From the NCBI GenBank assembly GCA_947846985.1, contig CANTUZ010000003.1, positions 52,426,096-52,490,095 of the forward strand: a stretch of DNA of 64,000 bases, in the 5' to 3' direction. The translations under genes were made by a program, and so were the position numbers. The stretch's first letter is position 1. Each line of letters opens with the position of its first letter. The notes under the pieces are model-generated. The model ran no database searches and was not told the origin of the DNA. It saw nothing but the letters and a program-made list of their open reading frames with translations. Of the stretch, positions 1-15,000 are shown piece after piece. Source of the stretch: Fratercula arctica. Lineage: Eukaryota; Chordata; Aves; Charadriiformes; Alcidae.

Positions 1-3000
1 GGTTTTTAAGGGGCTCTGTCACAGCCCTGTGAGACCCACCTATGGTGCTCTGTAGAGCACTATACAACAGTGATGAGCAACAACTGTGACACCAAGCAAA
101 GCTGAACTCTATCAGACACCCGCTCTCTGAGTACAGCACAGCATCCAAGGAAAAGCAACCTTTAGGTTATTCTGACTTCCATGCAGTCCCCTGACAGGAT
201 GAAAAATAGAGGCATATAAAACTAACATGCACTCATCCTTCTCACTGCAGACACGTGCTCCCACCCTGAGCACAGAAAGAGATGAGGAACAGTACACTGC
301 CTGCCTCCTTCCTGAAACTGCCCTGCCTTCCGTGCTTTAGAAACCAAGAAAAGCAAATAAAGAAATCAAATAAACCCCGGACCACAACCCTACTGACCCC
401 CAGGGACAATGTGCTGCAACAGAATAAATCTGAAAGGATATTTGCCAAAGTGTGGTTCCCTGACCGCTGCTTCTCCAGGTCTGCTGTGAGTGACCTGACA
501 AGATGGTGAAAAGAGAAAACTCCACGTGTCAGTGCAGCTCCCCTCCAGGGGGTAGCCCTATACCTGAAGCGTCCCCTAACAATCCGCTTGTATATACTCT
601 CTAGATGCTGAAAAAAGCTGAAGAAATACTACAACACATCCAAAAATTTCAAAAAAACATATTCTGAAAGGGGAAGTAAATTCTGCCTCCTGCCTTAGAG
701 AAAATACATGCACTTCAGTGCCTGTGTTCAACAAGAGCTTTCTGGGCCCCGTTTGCAAAAGCTGGTTGGTCTCCAAGATTAATAAAGTCCCAAGGCTGTG
801 TCCAAAAAGTCAAGAAAGAAACAAAGACCAAGAAGAAATGAAGACCCTGAGTGAGTGTGTATTATGGGACCTTACCTCTGCCACACCAAGTGTTTGTTTC
901 TCTCCTGAAGGTGGGCTGGAGCATGGGCAAGACTTGTTCTCCTGGAGCATGCCAAAGAAAAGGGTAACATCCTTAACTGAACACAAAAAAAGATTTTAAG
1001 CCAACTATTTTTCCAATGAGATGTGTCTTCCACCACGTTGAAAATTTCCTTAAGAAATTTCTGATTTTGATTTACTATTTGTATTTTCTACCAGAAGACC
1101 TAAATTAAACAACTTGTCGTCATGGTTTCATGACTAATTTCTGTGTCTTTTTCAGCTGTTCAGTGCTTCATGGGTGCTGCTGTTGGATACTTCACCCCAT
1201 GGTCTCCGGATGTACCATCTAAACTATATATCTGATGACACACTGTGATAGCAAAGCCAGTAGCAGTCATTGCTTCAAAATAGTTCAGCTCATTTCAGGA
1301 ACACCTTTGTGACAAGCATTTCTACTTCACCTTCCAATAGGCTCAAAGGTAAAAATCAAACCCCTAAGTACTGGAATTTCCTCCAGGTAAAAATTCTGTT
1401 TTCCCATCATCTCTGCCTTCAGTTGGAAAATCAGAAAATTAAAATGAAAACATCTCTGCAAAAGGCCTCTCACTTTGGCACAAAGGCAGGATTGAAGACA
1501 GGTTCATTTTGAGCTTATTTTATTCTTCCACATGAAATTCTACGGAACCAGCCAAGACCCTCCAGGTTCCTTTTACCCAGTGAGGCTTCTCACTGGCCCA
1601 GTCAAGCCAACACCTGCAGACTCTGGGACAGCAGGGCCAGCCATGAGTGATGGCACCTGTTGGGAAGACTGAAAGCTCACCAGCTGCTTAAAAAAGAAAT
1701 ATCAGGTAAAAAAAAAATAATTAGCTTGGGACCGTGCCAGCAGTCCAGAGCTCTCCCCCGACCACTTTGATTAAACTGTCAAAACAAATTCTCCGAGTAT
1801 ATAGTGTGCTGATACCATGGTGTTTGTCTATGGCTCAGTGGCACTGGGAGGAAAGGATTTAGCTGTCTGCAAAACAAACACGCAAACAAAATCACAAAGC
1901 AATAACAGGTGAGCCCAAAGGCACAAAACTCTTTTCCAATCGATAGTTCTACAGCGCTCACAAAAGTGTGCCAGGAACCAGTCTATAAAACAGAGGCCTA
2001 TGTAAGTGATAACACCTTGGGGCAATAATCATTCCCCTCTTGCCAGCAATAGGGTAAATCTGCCCTATTGATTTACACAGAGGGTTATTCCTATTTATCC
2101 CACTATTCATCAGAAGACAGTTAGGATCTTGCTGTGCCCTTGAAGTCCTCTTCCTCCTGCCCTCCTCACTAAGCGTACCGTGGCTATTCTCATCGACAGA
2201 AGTTGTTTCTTGATGCACAACAAAAAGAAATTGAGTCAGAAGTACCTTCCTGAAACCTCACATACCCACACCCTCTCCCCAGCCGAGGAAGCGCCCTGAC
2301 CATGGGGCTGGCGCTGGAGGGCACAGCAGTGCCGCGGGCAGATTCCCTGTATCGCAGAGCCACAGGGCTCAGTAAAGCGGTTGAAACCACAGGTCAGGCT
2401 GGATTAGCTGAGGTGGAGCCCGGCCAGAACACAAAGGCTACAACTAAGCTTGTAGGAAAATGTCATCGGGTCTTTAATTATTAAAGGTAGGCACCATCTT
2501 GATCCCTTCTTGTTGCGAAAGGCAGATTATAGACATGTGTGCAGAGATGGTGGTTGTACCTCTGTGCAAAGTTCAATTGTATTCACAATAAATTTTAAAA
2601 CAGTGTCAGCTACCCACAAGCATTCCCCTCCTAAAGCCCCTGGCTGTGTCAAGTTATCAGATTTAGAGAGGATGTCTGGCAATTATATTCCAAATTCATC
2701 CTTATTTCTTTTTAAAATTTACAGGCTTACCTTAACATAAAAATACTCCCTTTAGGGGTTTTTTTGTAGAACTAGAAACATAAACAATGATTTTATAGCT
2801 GCTGGAAGGCATGCTTTCTGAGATGACCCTGGTTTATGTAGAGAGATTATTCAAGCACAGTGGCAGTCTTTTTCAAATTACTGGAAGTTTACATTCAGGA
2901 AACAAGATCCTAAGATTGCTTAACCTCTCTGGTGTAAGAAAAATATCACCACCTTCCTGAAACCCACTGCTCCCCCTCGGCCTTTCAAGCAGCATGCAGC

Positions 3001-6000
3001 CGAGGTGGAGGATGGTGTGAGTGAAGAAAGCAGGCAGCAAGAGAAGGAGCAGTCTTTCATTTGTACGCTGAACCACGCACCCCACAACACGGCATAGCGC
3101 CGGATCATATCGTCAATGAAGGTACACAACATACAGGTGGGAGAAAAGTGGAATATAGTTAGCCCTGACCTGCAGTCTGCAAGAAGTTGGTCTTTCCAAG
3201 TGGTTTCTACTGCTGTAAAATGAGGGCAGGAGACACCTGGATATGGGTTAGCCTCACCTCCTTGGGGTGCAGATGACCACACAGACCAGAGGGGAACTCA
3301 GTGCGCTGGTGGAAAAGCTCAAGTGCTCCAAGCTGGTCGCTCACATTTCTACTCACAAAAGACGCTATTCGTACTTACCTGTTCTCTGAAATTTTCTCTA
3401 GGAAAGCAAATGTTACCATTGCCAAATGAGGTACATTGAGGTAAGCAGACTGCCATGGTCCTTCCGAGCAAAAAGAAGTAATTCACTGACAGGGAGCTTT
3501 TGCCCTGTTCCAACTGTTTGCTGGAACATTTCACATTACCACAGCCATTTGCTGTTTCAGGCCTTAGTTTTGTTTTCCAAGCTGGGAAATGTCAGAGAGG
3601 TAAATGTCTGCAGCATTTTCTGGCATGAAAAAGAGTTCATCAACAATGGAAATGTAGCTGAAAGGACATCTCATTTTCTGGTTCGTTCGTTTGTTTATAA
3701 TTGCTTGCAATCACTTCTTTAAAAAAAATATATATATATTTACCTCATAGTGCCCTTGCTGTCCCTGCTGAGAACTGGAGGATTCAAAGAAATTTTCTGG
3801 ACATTAAGCTTTTTCCTTTAGTATTTTATCATATGTTATATTCAATAGAGAAATGGTTTCTTCTCCCCTTTCTTCTGTGGGAATCACCCACCCCAAAACT
3901 TGCACTGAATCTAGGGAATGAGACACCATGCATGAGCTCTGTAACCAGGAAAAAGGAAAGCTTGCCTTCTCCAGGTGGAGAATTCAGAAGTTTCACTGTG
4001 CCTCCTAGGAGAATCTCTGCTTTCTGACCTCAAACCTTCAGACTTTGAAACGTTCAGAACTGAACTGAGATTTCAGTGTAGAGCAGAGAGTGCATATGGG
4101 CCTTGGGAGAAAAGTAAACTGAGTACAATTGTTGATATCTGGTACCTGGGATCTACAGCGTGGCATTTCCATCAGATGGACCAAACAGCTAGAACTAACA
4201 AACAAGTTTTTGATCTTTTGCCATCTCTGTCCATTACTGCCAATAGTCCTAGCTTGGTATCATCCTGCTATCCTTCTAGCAGGAATGGTGTAAACCTGTT
4301 CACCCCACTCCAAACTCAAGCCGTAGCAGAATAGTTAGGTGAGTTACAAGTTTCACTTGTGTCCACGTTGGAGGCACGATATCAGGATACAAGAGAGGAA
4401 ACAATTGGAAATTGCACTCCATTTAATTCTGTGAACATCAAGACTGGGTGAAACATCAAGGTAGGGTTGTTATAGCAACAGGATAATTATCTCATAAAAA
4501 CCCTGGAGGGGTGACGTAGTGTCTTTCAGTAAAATAAAATGCAACGGGGAAAAGAAATCAAACCAGCTTTTGGACATCTTGAAGAACAGTTATGCTCTTA
4601 AAAGTTTGTCTGCTTTATCCAATTATTTCAGTTGCCCTCAGAAGAATTTCATACCAAACTCTTCTTACTTATGTCTTTGGTCTGTCCTGGCTACAACAGT
4701 CCTGTGACAGACAAACTGCCACACTGAGATGTATAACTGCTTTAGCATCTCCAATACAGCTCAACAGAGATATAATAACATTGTCACAATGGTTTCCACA
4801 ATCAAAGTGGGGAAAAAAAAAAAAAACAAACAAACCAAACAACTGAAAATGACCAACAAATGTATTTTTCCCATAATTATTGTATGTATGAAGTGGTGCT
4901 GAAAAATCCTGTAGCAGGAGCTTTAGGTGGAGAGAGATCTGTATGGCCTGGACGGAGATATGAAAAACAAAGATAGACAGACAAGGCAGGGAAGGAAAAG
5001 AAGAAAGATACTAGAAAGGAACTAAGGATAACATCCTGAAGCAAAAAAAAATCAGAACAATTTTAATGTCTGGCTGGTAAAGTGGGAAGAAGTCAAGTCA
5101 CTGTTGGATGTAGGCACAAAGTCAAGAAATGTGGAACGCGAGGAATGTATCTTCCACGCACCATGTTGCCCTGCTGCAGGGCTGAGTGATACTGCTGCTA
5201 CCATGACATTCAGCAGACCTGTTAAATATAAAAGCTGAATGTGACATGTTTGTGATCTGCACCATCCTTGTGTAGCCCTGTTCCCCACAGAGAAACCCTG
5301 AGTTCTTCAAGACCAAGTTTATAGCCCTTGCAGAAATAACTCAATAATCTTTCTTATGTTTTTGCATTCCTGCATTTTAGATATTTGTTGGCCCCAACAC
5401 CAACCAACAAAGAGTTCTCCTACTTTGTTTGAGCAAGTACATCAGCAAACCCTGAGAGACCAGTTGAACCCTGGGAGAACACCTGACCAGAGTCCAAAAT
5501 CAACCAGTGTGGGTCAAAAAAATCCCAGTAGCCACCAGCAGCAGAACCTGGTGAGGAGGAAATTCCCCATCTGGGCACAAACAACGAAATTCAGTTTTTG
5601 CGCAGCAGAGCTGTATGATGCACACATGCACCTATAAAGTGAGCCTCTGAGTGTCCACAGGCAGCGTTCTCCACATTTCTGCCAGGCACAGCTGTCTCTA
5701 GATATGAGTCCATGCCAGGGGAGCAATGCATCCTCCCACCTCCCTGCAGCTCTGCATCTCAGTGTTGCTCCCTCCGTACCCCAGGTGCCCACCCCAGGAG
5801 AAGAGGTTATGTGGCCATACGTGAGTTGCCAATGAGGGCCTGTGCTGGCTGCACTGGCCGCGCTGCGAGCTGGGGTGGGAGCCAGGGCTTGAGGAAGGAG
5901 AACAGCAAGAGCCAGAGCCATGCTGGCTGCTGGGATTAGATCTTTGGAAAGTATTTCAAGTGCCCTGGCCATGGGAGCGACACTATGAATTTTACAGAGG

Positions 6001-9000
6001 CATCCAGTAAAGCCTGTGGTAAGTGGTGACTCTGATTAGGAAGTAATTTAGTTTAGAGTATAAAACGAGATGTGAAAAACTCTCAAAAGATATCTGGATG
6101 AGGAAAAACGTGCAGGAGATGGCTTGTGAGGAGCAAGAGCCTGAGGTGATTATTGTGGAGCCGGGGTTAACCCAGAAAGTCTATGGGACACTAGTGCCAA
6201 ACTGGTATGGGACACCATGAGCAGGATTAAACAGAGGCTTTGAGTTTTCGAAGCTCTTCACCGGGTCAGCTCTCCTTACACCACATTCTCAGAGCAGATG
6301 TCTGAGGCTGCACATCAATCAGGCTGGGCATTTTTCAGACTCTTCCATGAGCAAAGGGATAATGGGCCTATTTTCTTTCAGTCCTTGTTCTGTTGTTTGA
6401 ACACTACAGCATTTAAGGCAATGGCATGAAGTCTTATTTAGCAGCAAAATGGAAAAGGTACAAATTTCTCTCCATCGTGTCCTGAAAAGCAACCTTTAGT
6501 TTAAACAGAGGGTACAGTGATTTGAGGGATGAAAGCTCAGTAAATCAATCGTGTGCTCTTCCTTGCCCTGCCAATGGTTTTCTGTGTGACATCTTTTAAC
6601 TGGTCCGAAGTTTTCCCCGCCTGCTGACCCGGGATACATCCGAGCAGATTGATCTCACCACTCCTGGTTTTGGTGCATGCTATCCTTAAATTAAAGGATG
6701 TCTCAGTTTGCACATCAGCTATCATTTGGCAGATGGCTGTGGATTAACTGCTAAACAAGATGGATGAAACAGTAGAAAGCATTACTTTGCATCCATCTTG
6801 GAGAGGAACATAATGGAAGGCACCAAAATACGGTACGTCAGGCACACCAGCATCATTTTCCTTCTGCGGGACCACAGTTTGCCAACATCTCTGCATAAGC
6901 AAGAGCTGTCTGTTTAGAGGACATATATAGAAATACTGGTTTCTGCACCCCTGTTTTAAAGAAACTCTTACCCTTTTGCAGTCAGCAGCTTCCAGCACGT
7001 TTACAGCAAAAACCGGCTCTTCCCAAGCTTTTTGAAATGGCTTTATGGCACAATAAGCGTAATGCTGTCAGTACAGGTGCAAAGCAGAGTGGAACAGCAA
7101 AAAATTGACCCATTATCATGCTTCAGCCATTTGCTTCCCTTTACTGAAGTGGTGCTTTGTACATATTACGTATGAAAATGAAGGATTGCAGATATTCTGT
7201 TTCAATGTTATTTAGTATTAAGTACGCATTTAAGGCAAGCCTTTGGGCTGTTAAAACATCTTCAGACGGAGATCTTTTAATAACTGAGGACAGATTTGAA
7301 CAAGCCATTAAATGACTGAACTAAAATTTGAATGATTAAAAGGAAAAAGACTTAGACTTATTTCTAATTTTAATAAAATCCTGTGTTGCTCACAGCTGCC
7401 TTTAAGCCTGGAAAGGCAAGCTTTTGTTTTCCAATCATCTTGTTTGTACCACCAAAATGTGACCTCTACTTTATATGTATGCACTGTTTATTCATGGGCT
7501 TCTTCAGCAGCCTTATTGGTATTCACTGGTACTGTCTTTTATTCCACACTGAGCCTGTGCCATTCAGGATGTGAAGCGTTTCTGTGGTGCAACAGGACTT
7601 TTTAATCAGTGATGGACTCTATAAAAAACATGTTTAACCCTACTGTCCAAAATATTTGTTAAATGTTTAATTTGGCACTATTTTTAACAGACTTTGAGGT
7701 GATTTTGTATTAATGTCAGGGTGGTTTAGAATAGTGCGAATAGCATATTTAAATGGTAAATAGTTGTGCGAGTTTATCTAGTACCTGCATGTGCAATCTA
7801 AGCTTTTTTCCTGGGGGAATGAGAGGATCACAAATATTTTTAGTATGAATTTCCTTTATCATTTTTCTTTTACTTCTGGACCTTCCTGTTGCTATCATCA
7901 CCTTCCAAATATAAATAGATGCAGCAGTTAACGTTACTGACTAAATATTATACCTGGAAATAAGCAATTAACCAAAGTGGTTTTTCTTAATTAGAGATGT
8001 AAAAATTATATGTTTTAAAGTGTGATATTAGTCATCTATGTGACCTTAGAGAAGCAAGGTAGCAGTCTAATTCTGCATTCCTGTGAAGCCTCCCAGCAAA
8101 ATGAATTTCACAGAGTGCCAAGATCAAAGCTTATCTGAAAGTATCTAAGATTTCAAAGATGCCAAGTTCATCCACATCTCCCCTAAAGCAGTTTCCACCA
8201 AAAAAGCTGGCCTAGCATCCCCCTTTTTTGAAAGTGGAATTATAGCCAGATGGTTTATCCCTGGAGTGAAAAATATTTTTATAGCTTTAAATGTATCAGG
8301 AGCTACGACTATCTTTCTGCCAGCTCTGTGGGCAGTCTAACAACCCTGGTAATGATGCATTACTGCATGCCGCAGGCTGGTGTTCACTTTGGATGGCTAA
8401 TCTTGGTCTGCAAAGGGAAATGCAAGCTATCTTGCCTGGCATCCAGCAGAAAGATGCTGAAGTCAGAGGGTACCAAAGCTTCAGTCTGAGGGTTGAATAC
8501 TTTCCAAGGTAGTTGAGGGAGGTGAGTGGCCTGGAAATACCATGGGATGCAGACTTAGGCCCTGAACAGTTCCATGATAAACTACCGAACACTATAAAGC
8601 TCTACAGCAACCTTGTTTTATGTTTCATTCAGGTAGACATACCTTCATACAGTAACCTTTGTTCTCCTGCTCCCATCCCTTTGCCAGTCACTTTCTTCTT
8701 TCTTGGAAGCAGTAGATTCTTTTCTCTGATTTGATTGTTGAACTGTTTACCTGGCTACAGCTTTTTTTTTAAAAAGGAGAATTACTATATTTTAACTGAG
8801 TGTAAATTCCCAGGCTTTGATTACATACAACACTCTGCATTTTACGTAGGCAGTAAAAATGAAAACAGTAGGTCTCTTTGGAGCTGCAAGTGTATAAAGA
8901 AAAGGTGAGGATGCCTACCTGATCAGAGCTCTTAAAATGCAGCCAAATCAAATCTCTTGTTGGGCTACCCGGCTGGAGAGCAACCACAACAAAGCATTTT

Positions 9001-12000
9001 CACCCAGCATTGAGATATAGGAGAGACTGGCATGTTACTGAAAAGGTTAGAAGGAGAGGTTTCCCCCTTCCTGCCCTGGAGAACATCAGAATAGATGGAT
9101 ATTCAATGTAGAAGTTTGTCTTGATCACTGTGACCATTAACCATAGTTGTTCATGACAAATCTGTGTCCTGAAGCATGAGACAGATATTTCCTATTAAAT
9201 TTTAACTCAGTCATGCAAGCCTGGGAGGAAGCAGAACTCCTTTCATTAAGGGCATTGTGGAATACAGTTCTGCCATTACCTTGGCAGTGCCTTTTCACAC
9301 TTCTTGTCAGAAACAGAGGGTCTAACATGGGAATCAAATAGTATTGGTAAATTATTTAAAACTTTGGCTATACATTAAGGGCCACGGAAACTGAAACTTT
9401 TGCTTTAATATTTTTAATGTAGCTATAAAAAGATTTAAGTGGATTTTGAGTTTAGGCTGTACTAAACGTAGGCATTGACCCTCCCTCCCCCAAACACAAT
9501 ATAAGACACAGAGTCCACTTGGCGCACTATCCCAAACCCAACAGTGACAGGTAGAAAATGCTTAGGGAACATTTATAAGAAATAGGGCAAATAAGGCATG
9601 GACCTTCCCCTTGCAGCTCTTCCAAGCCTCTACTGCAGAGTGTGCATCCAGTCTTTCATTTAGGATATAGCTGGCCAAGTAAGACACCAATGTTTTGCTG
9701 CTCTCAAGGTGTCACATCCAAACAGTCGTGCAACCCAGCTTTGGAATGCTCCTCTTTGCAACCCAGTGCTGTTCGTCATTCCCTTATTGTCTGCCCAGAT
9801 CAGCAGAGACAAACTGCAAATAAATAATGAGACATAAAAATTAATTCTGGGACCAAGAAGTGCCTTATTTTTCCAGAATTTTTGGATTTAAGCCAACAGC
9901 AAGCTCTGAGGCTGAATGATCATTATGCTTTCTTGAAACAGTAAGATACAGTTCTTCACTTCACGCTGGATTTATTGCCTGCAAATATAAGTCTGTGTGT
10001 AGGTCTTGTCACCTGATACATTTGTTTTGGTAGTCAGTATAATATGAATTGACTACTGGAAAAAGCATATTTGTTTCACAGCCAAGCTGCAATATAAAAA
10101 ATAGATTTTCAACTCCTTTATTTATTATTTTTTCCTGTTTATTAACATATGAAGTCCAATACTATTACTCTTACTGAAGTCAGTAGGACCGCCTGGGCTA
10201 AGAAGTGGTTTAATTTACAAGAGGTTATCAAACTGCAGCCTTTGCAACCAGCCTAAATTTAAGAGGGAGATTCTTGCAGCAGCCAGAGAGCGAAGCAAGG
10301 TGTGAAAGATGACAGGAGAGGGTGATGCTGTTGGGCAGCATGGCAGCAGGAGAGGAAACAAACAGGGCTGGTAAAGACTCTTGAAAATCAGTCCTCAGGT
10401 GTCTGCCTAGGGTCCCTCATCACTCGGACCTTATATGATTACTAGCTATTCTGGTCACTTTGACTTTGACTGCCTTTTGCTTTGGTATCCCAGTTGTAAA
10501 TTGAGGGCAACAGCAGCAGTCAGTTCTACCCAGTTGTTATGACAATAAATATATGAGGCATTCCAATACTAAGGTGAGCAACCCAAGAAGTCGACGAGGA
10601 AAATTATATTTCTGCACTTAGTCCAGTGCTTAAGCAAGGAGCGGGCGATTTTGCCATGTATTGCATATGTCTCAGGAAAACTGACCTTCAAAGGCACCAT
10701 CACAACATGGTTTTCAGACAAGATCTCAGCCTAGGGCTGTTCAGAGCTTGGGAACACACTGTCACCTTTTGCAAGGACTGGCGCCCAGGACGGCAGCACG
10801 GTCCAGCTACTCAGCAGTGACAAGTGCAGATTTAAATCATGCAGAAATTAGAGATATGATGAGGGCAATAGGAACCTTGTAACAGCGTCATTGCTTTAGC
10901 ATGGGGAACTGACACTGCTGATGCTTGGTGGTGCTTGGACTAGCAATGAGTTCTTGATAAGGTGGTGAACCAGCAAGTGGTGAGCGACAAACAGACTGCC
11001 AGTGTGTGGAAAGTAGAGCCATGATAGTTGATGAGTGCATTAATGCCAAAAAGATCTTTGTTTCACAAACTTTGATATGCACAACAGCAGAAGGAAAAAA
11101 GCACCAAATCAGTTCCTCTGAAGTTAAAAGCCAGTAGTAAACTACAGATTTTAAAATCTATCGCACCAATCTCTCATTATCAATTTTCTCTGGGATATTG
11201 ATATGAATAACAGTTTTAACTTCAAATATCAACCTACTTTTCTATCGGTTTCTGTGTGATGTAAATACCTGCCAGAGAGAGAGCACCAGGTAACAGAGAG
11301 TAGCCAAGGTGCTGTTACAGCTCTGAGACCCTGAGGCTGAGATTTAGAAAAGAAAGAGGATGAAAGTGAGTGCACACGCAAAAGTGAATGCACATATGAA
11401 AAAGAGATGTCTGTAGCTCTCATTTCAAAGGATACAGGTCTTGTTTGTGGGCACAGCATTTCTGTGTTCTTCCCCAGCACACCCAGGGGTAGCCCTGACA
11501 CACGCAAATCTCTCTTCATTGCAGGAGGTGCCTCACACAAGATAGAAATCTTTTAAAACTATTTGTGCAAAGTTTGTTCTCTCTAGGGAAAAGTACCTCT
11601 CTCAGCAAGCAGGAAGGAGGTGTTGCGAGACATATTTAAAGACATTGTTCCTTTTTTTTTTTTAATGCCAGATATCTTTGACAAAATAGCAAATAACAGG
11701 AGTTCCTGCTTGATTTTGGTTTTCTTAGATTTCTTTGTTTTAGGAGACCATAGGAATCATTTTTCTCCAGGAGCCCTGGGCACATATGGGTGTCTAGTAA
11801 GTGTAGTTTAGTAACTGAGTGATGCAGGCCAAGTTATTATGTCAGTTTGAACAAATTAATAGCGAAAATCAAAAATTAGTTCCAAGACATTTTTACCAAG
11901 GGAGTTACTGCATATAGTAAGGAATTGCATCATTCATTAGCAACATGCAAAAAATAAAAGAAAAAAAATTATAATTTTGTATGTATGCACGTATTTATAT

Positions 12001-15000
12001 TTAACAAGGAAAGTGTCCTATATTTGGCAGGGAAATTGAGATACTTTTTCTCTAATAAGAGGACCAAGCTCAAAGCCTACAGGAAGTTTGTTTTGTGTAG
12101 AGCTTACATACTGTTAAATGTAATGTGAGAGCAGAAGAACAGTCAAATTTCACAGGAGGCGTCCCAGCCAGTTTTATTATTTGTTTACACTATAAATCCC
12201 TACATGACTCTCTACAGTTGGGATGTGATAAAAATTTGCTAGAGTTTTAAATGCCTTGCTGAATGAAAATGGGAAAAGCAACAGACAATCAAGCTCAACC
12301 TGCAAACGTGTCCTGTAAAATTGTTAATATAAGCCATTTCCTGACAAAGCAGAAAAATAGTTCTCCCTGGTTTAGGCAATCCAAGGAGAATTCAATACTG
12401 AAACTGAGCTCCAGGGATTCACTTAGGGCCCCACGTTAGCACAGCAGTAGGAAGAGAAAAATCTTTGAATTGCAAATTACATTTGATGAACCTAAAATGT
12501 TATCTTGATACAGGCGTGACTGACACAGCTGTCGCTGTGATCAGCTGGGAGTGACGAGGGACCACGTCCTTCTCTGACATTGCTATGGCAAGGGTCAGGG
12601 TGATCACTCGCAGGGTAAGTACCGGGAGCCAGAAAGCTCAGACAATTAGTTCTTCTCAGAGGTGCTGGCATCATCCCTCAATGAACCCTCAAAGCAAACT
12701 GACTGCAAGGATGCCCAACCTGTTAAAACTCAAGTAGTCTTAAAATCTCTGGTTCACCGTTATCCCCTCTCTTACATTTTATTTCTATTCCATTTAATTT
12801 TTTCTCTCTTTCCTAGTCTTTCATTTGTGTTTTTCTTTTTCCAATTTCAAACTTAACAGACCGGTCAGTCACCCGTGATACCGGATTGGTGCAAGTGCTC
12901 ACTGGGAAAGACCTTGCTGCAGCCTGACGGAGAACCTGTGCTGCATTAACAGCCTCTCTTTTGAAAAACTGCACTGAATCTGAAATAAAAGGAAGGGGAG
13001 AACTTTTCCAAAGAAATTTTAATTTTTTTTTTTTATATTTGTCTGTTTAAATTTCATCGGCATTTAAAAATCATTTTTGACAGGAGAGGTGGGTGAGATC
13101 CGCCTGGCGTCCCTGCAGCAGAAAGCCCAACCAACAGAGCGTGTTCTGCAAAAATTTCAGCAGGATCTGATCTTGCACTAATCAAGCTGATCTCTTGAGG
13201 CAAGAGGAGAGGAATTTATTTCCTGTGTTCTATCTTTCTTTTTCCCTTTCCTTATTTTCTGGTGTAAGGAACATCATCTAACCTTTTCCCACTTCTGAGA
13301 AACAGCTACGTTTCCTTCTCTCTAGGTGTTGCCATGCGCTCCAGCCGTATGTACTTACCTATGGCAATTTGTAATACTGTGCATTTACACTGTGTGGTTT
13401 CAGTTCAATGAAATGCTTAAGTGTTTAACGGCTTTCCCATACAGCAATACCTTAATATGCTATTAGCCGGGCACTTGTGTTAGAACTTCCTTCAGTGAAC
13501 ACTATCAGCCAAACCAACCAACCCAGAAAAGTAATTTTTGCATAGTTAGGCAGCAAAGTGCTTTTCACCATGCTCTTAAAATGCAGCTAAAAAGCAATAG
13601 TAAAGAATCATAATCAAATTACATTTTCTACAGTATTTCACTCCACTGCTATAAATCGACAAAAATATTTTGTGTCATAAAAGATATTTTTGTGTAACAG
13701 GAAAGTAATTATATGTTAGTTTATTTTAGAAATAACATATATTCACTTAGCCAGAGACTGCATGATAGGTCTATATAAACAGAAACATTTTTTTCCCTCA
13801 GGTTCTCCTCTTGCGAATAAATCTCTGTGCTGAGTACGGCTCAGACAAGTAGCTGTGATTTCAACTGGTCTACTCACATAAGTGAAAATTACTTTCTTAC
13901 ATAGCATCTACTACGTTGGGTCTTCAGGTATCAGGCTGAGAGAACTACATGGAAAACAGAAAATTTCACTGCCTTTCTTGCACCATGGAGAATTTCCACA
14001 TATATAATTTGGAAAATTATATGTATATAAACCCACATATATAATTTGTAAATTTATAAACCAGTTTCATACCTGTGTGGAAATACCTGGCATACTGGAG
14101 ATGAAATTATCAAGATAACTCGGATATTCCTCTCGCACCAGGACTGACAGAGCTTCAAAAACCATCTGTCAGCAAACTCTGTGGTGGCTTCTTCTTGTGT
14201 ATATTTAGCCAAGACGATTGCGTTTAGTCCTGTTTAGAGATGTAGAGAACATGATGATGATCGCTTTCCTGACAGGCAATAACTTCTTCTTAGTAAAGCC
14301 ATCAGGTAGATATGTAGTTCAGTACATAAAGTGATTTCAAGCTTGCCTATTATTTATTCAATTACCTGTAACAAGTCTGTTTTGTTTAGCCTATTCTATC
14401 AATCAGTGCTTTAGAAATGCTGATTATGTTTTTTTCTGAAAAATAGATCTCTGTCACGCTGATGCGTTTTAGACATTATTTTTCAGGTTACTGTAAAATC
14501 CCCTGAAGTCTCTACACACTCTGAAGGTGTTTACCTAAAGAGCCATTTCATACAATCAAGTGTCATATTTCTCTTCATTTACATCTACTATTTTGTTGAC
14601 TTCCTGGGGAATATAGCTGTGTAAGTAAAGGCCCTACATCAGTAAAATATTATTATGCAAATAGTGATAGAAAAACATCTGGTCAACCTATCAGTTTATT
14701 GAAGTCCTGAAACTAAACCTTCCACACAGCACAATGGTCTGAATTCCAAGAGAGTGAATTTATTCATAATGAGATAATCCTTCAGTAGCAGAGAACATCA
14801 CTTTCTTTTTTTTTTTTTTCTCTGAAACCGAGGTGAAAAATAACCTTATTTCTGAACTGAAGCCCTGTATGTTGTGTTTCAGCATAAAACAAATGGTTTA
14901 TAGCTCTATGATACAGTAGCATTTTGTCTTTGTTTAAAAGAGATTAGCATGCAGCTTACAATAAGCAAGAAGGGCCAAAATACATTTAAAATTAAAAGTA

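Noticed and set aside
3180..3240. MIR-like phrase 'ctgtaaaatgagggcagg'
   Set aside because: No other MIR segment in order on either side, unlike the element at 44.1 kb.
5514..5972. 152-codon minus-strand open frame, Ala/Leu-rich at the start
   Set aside because: No recognisable domain, no splice or promoter context, and it lies in a locally GC-rich patch where long chance frames are expected.
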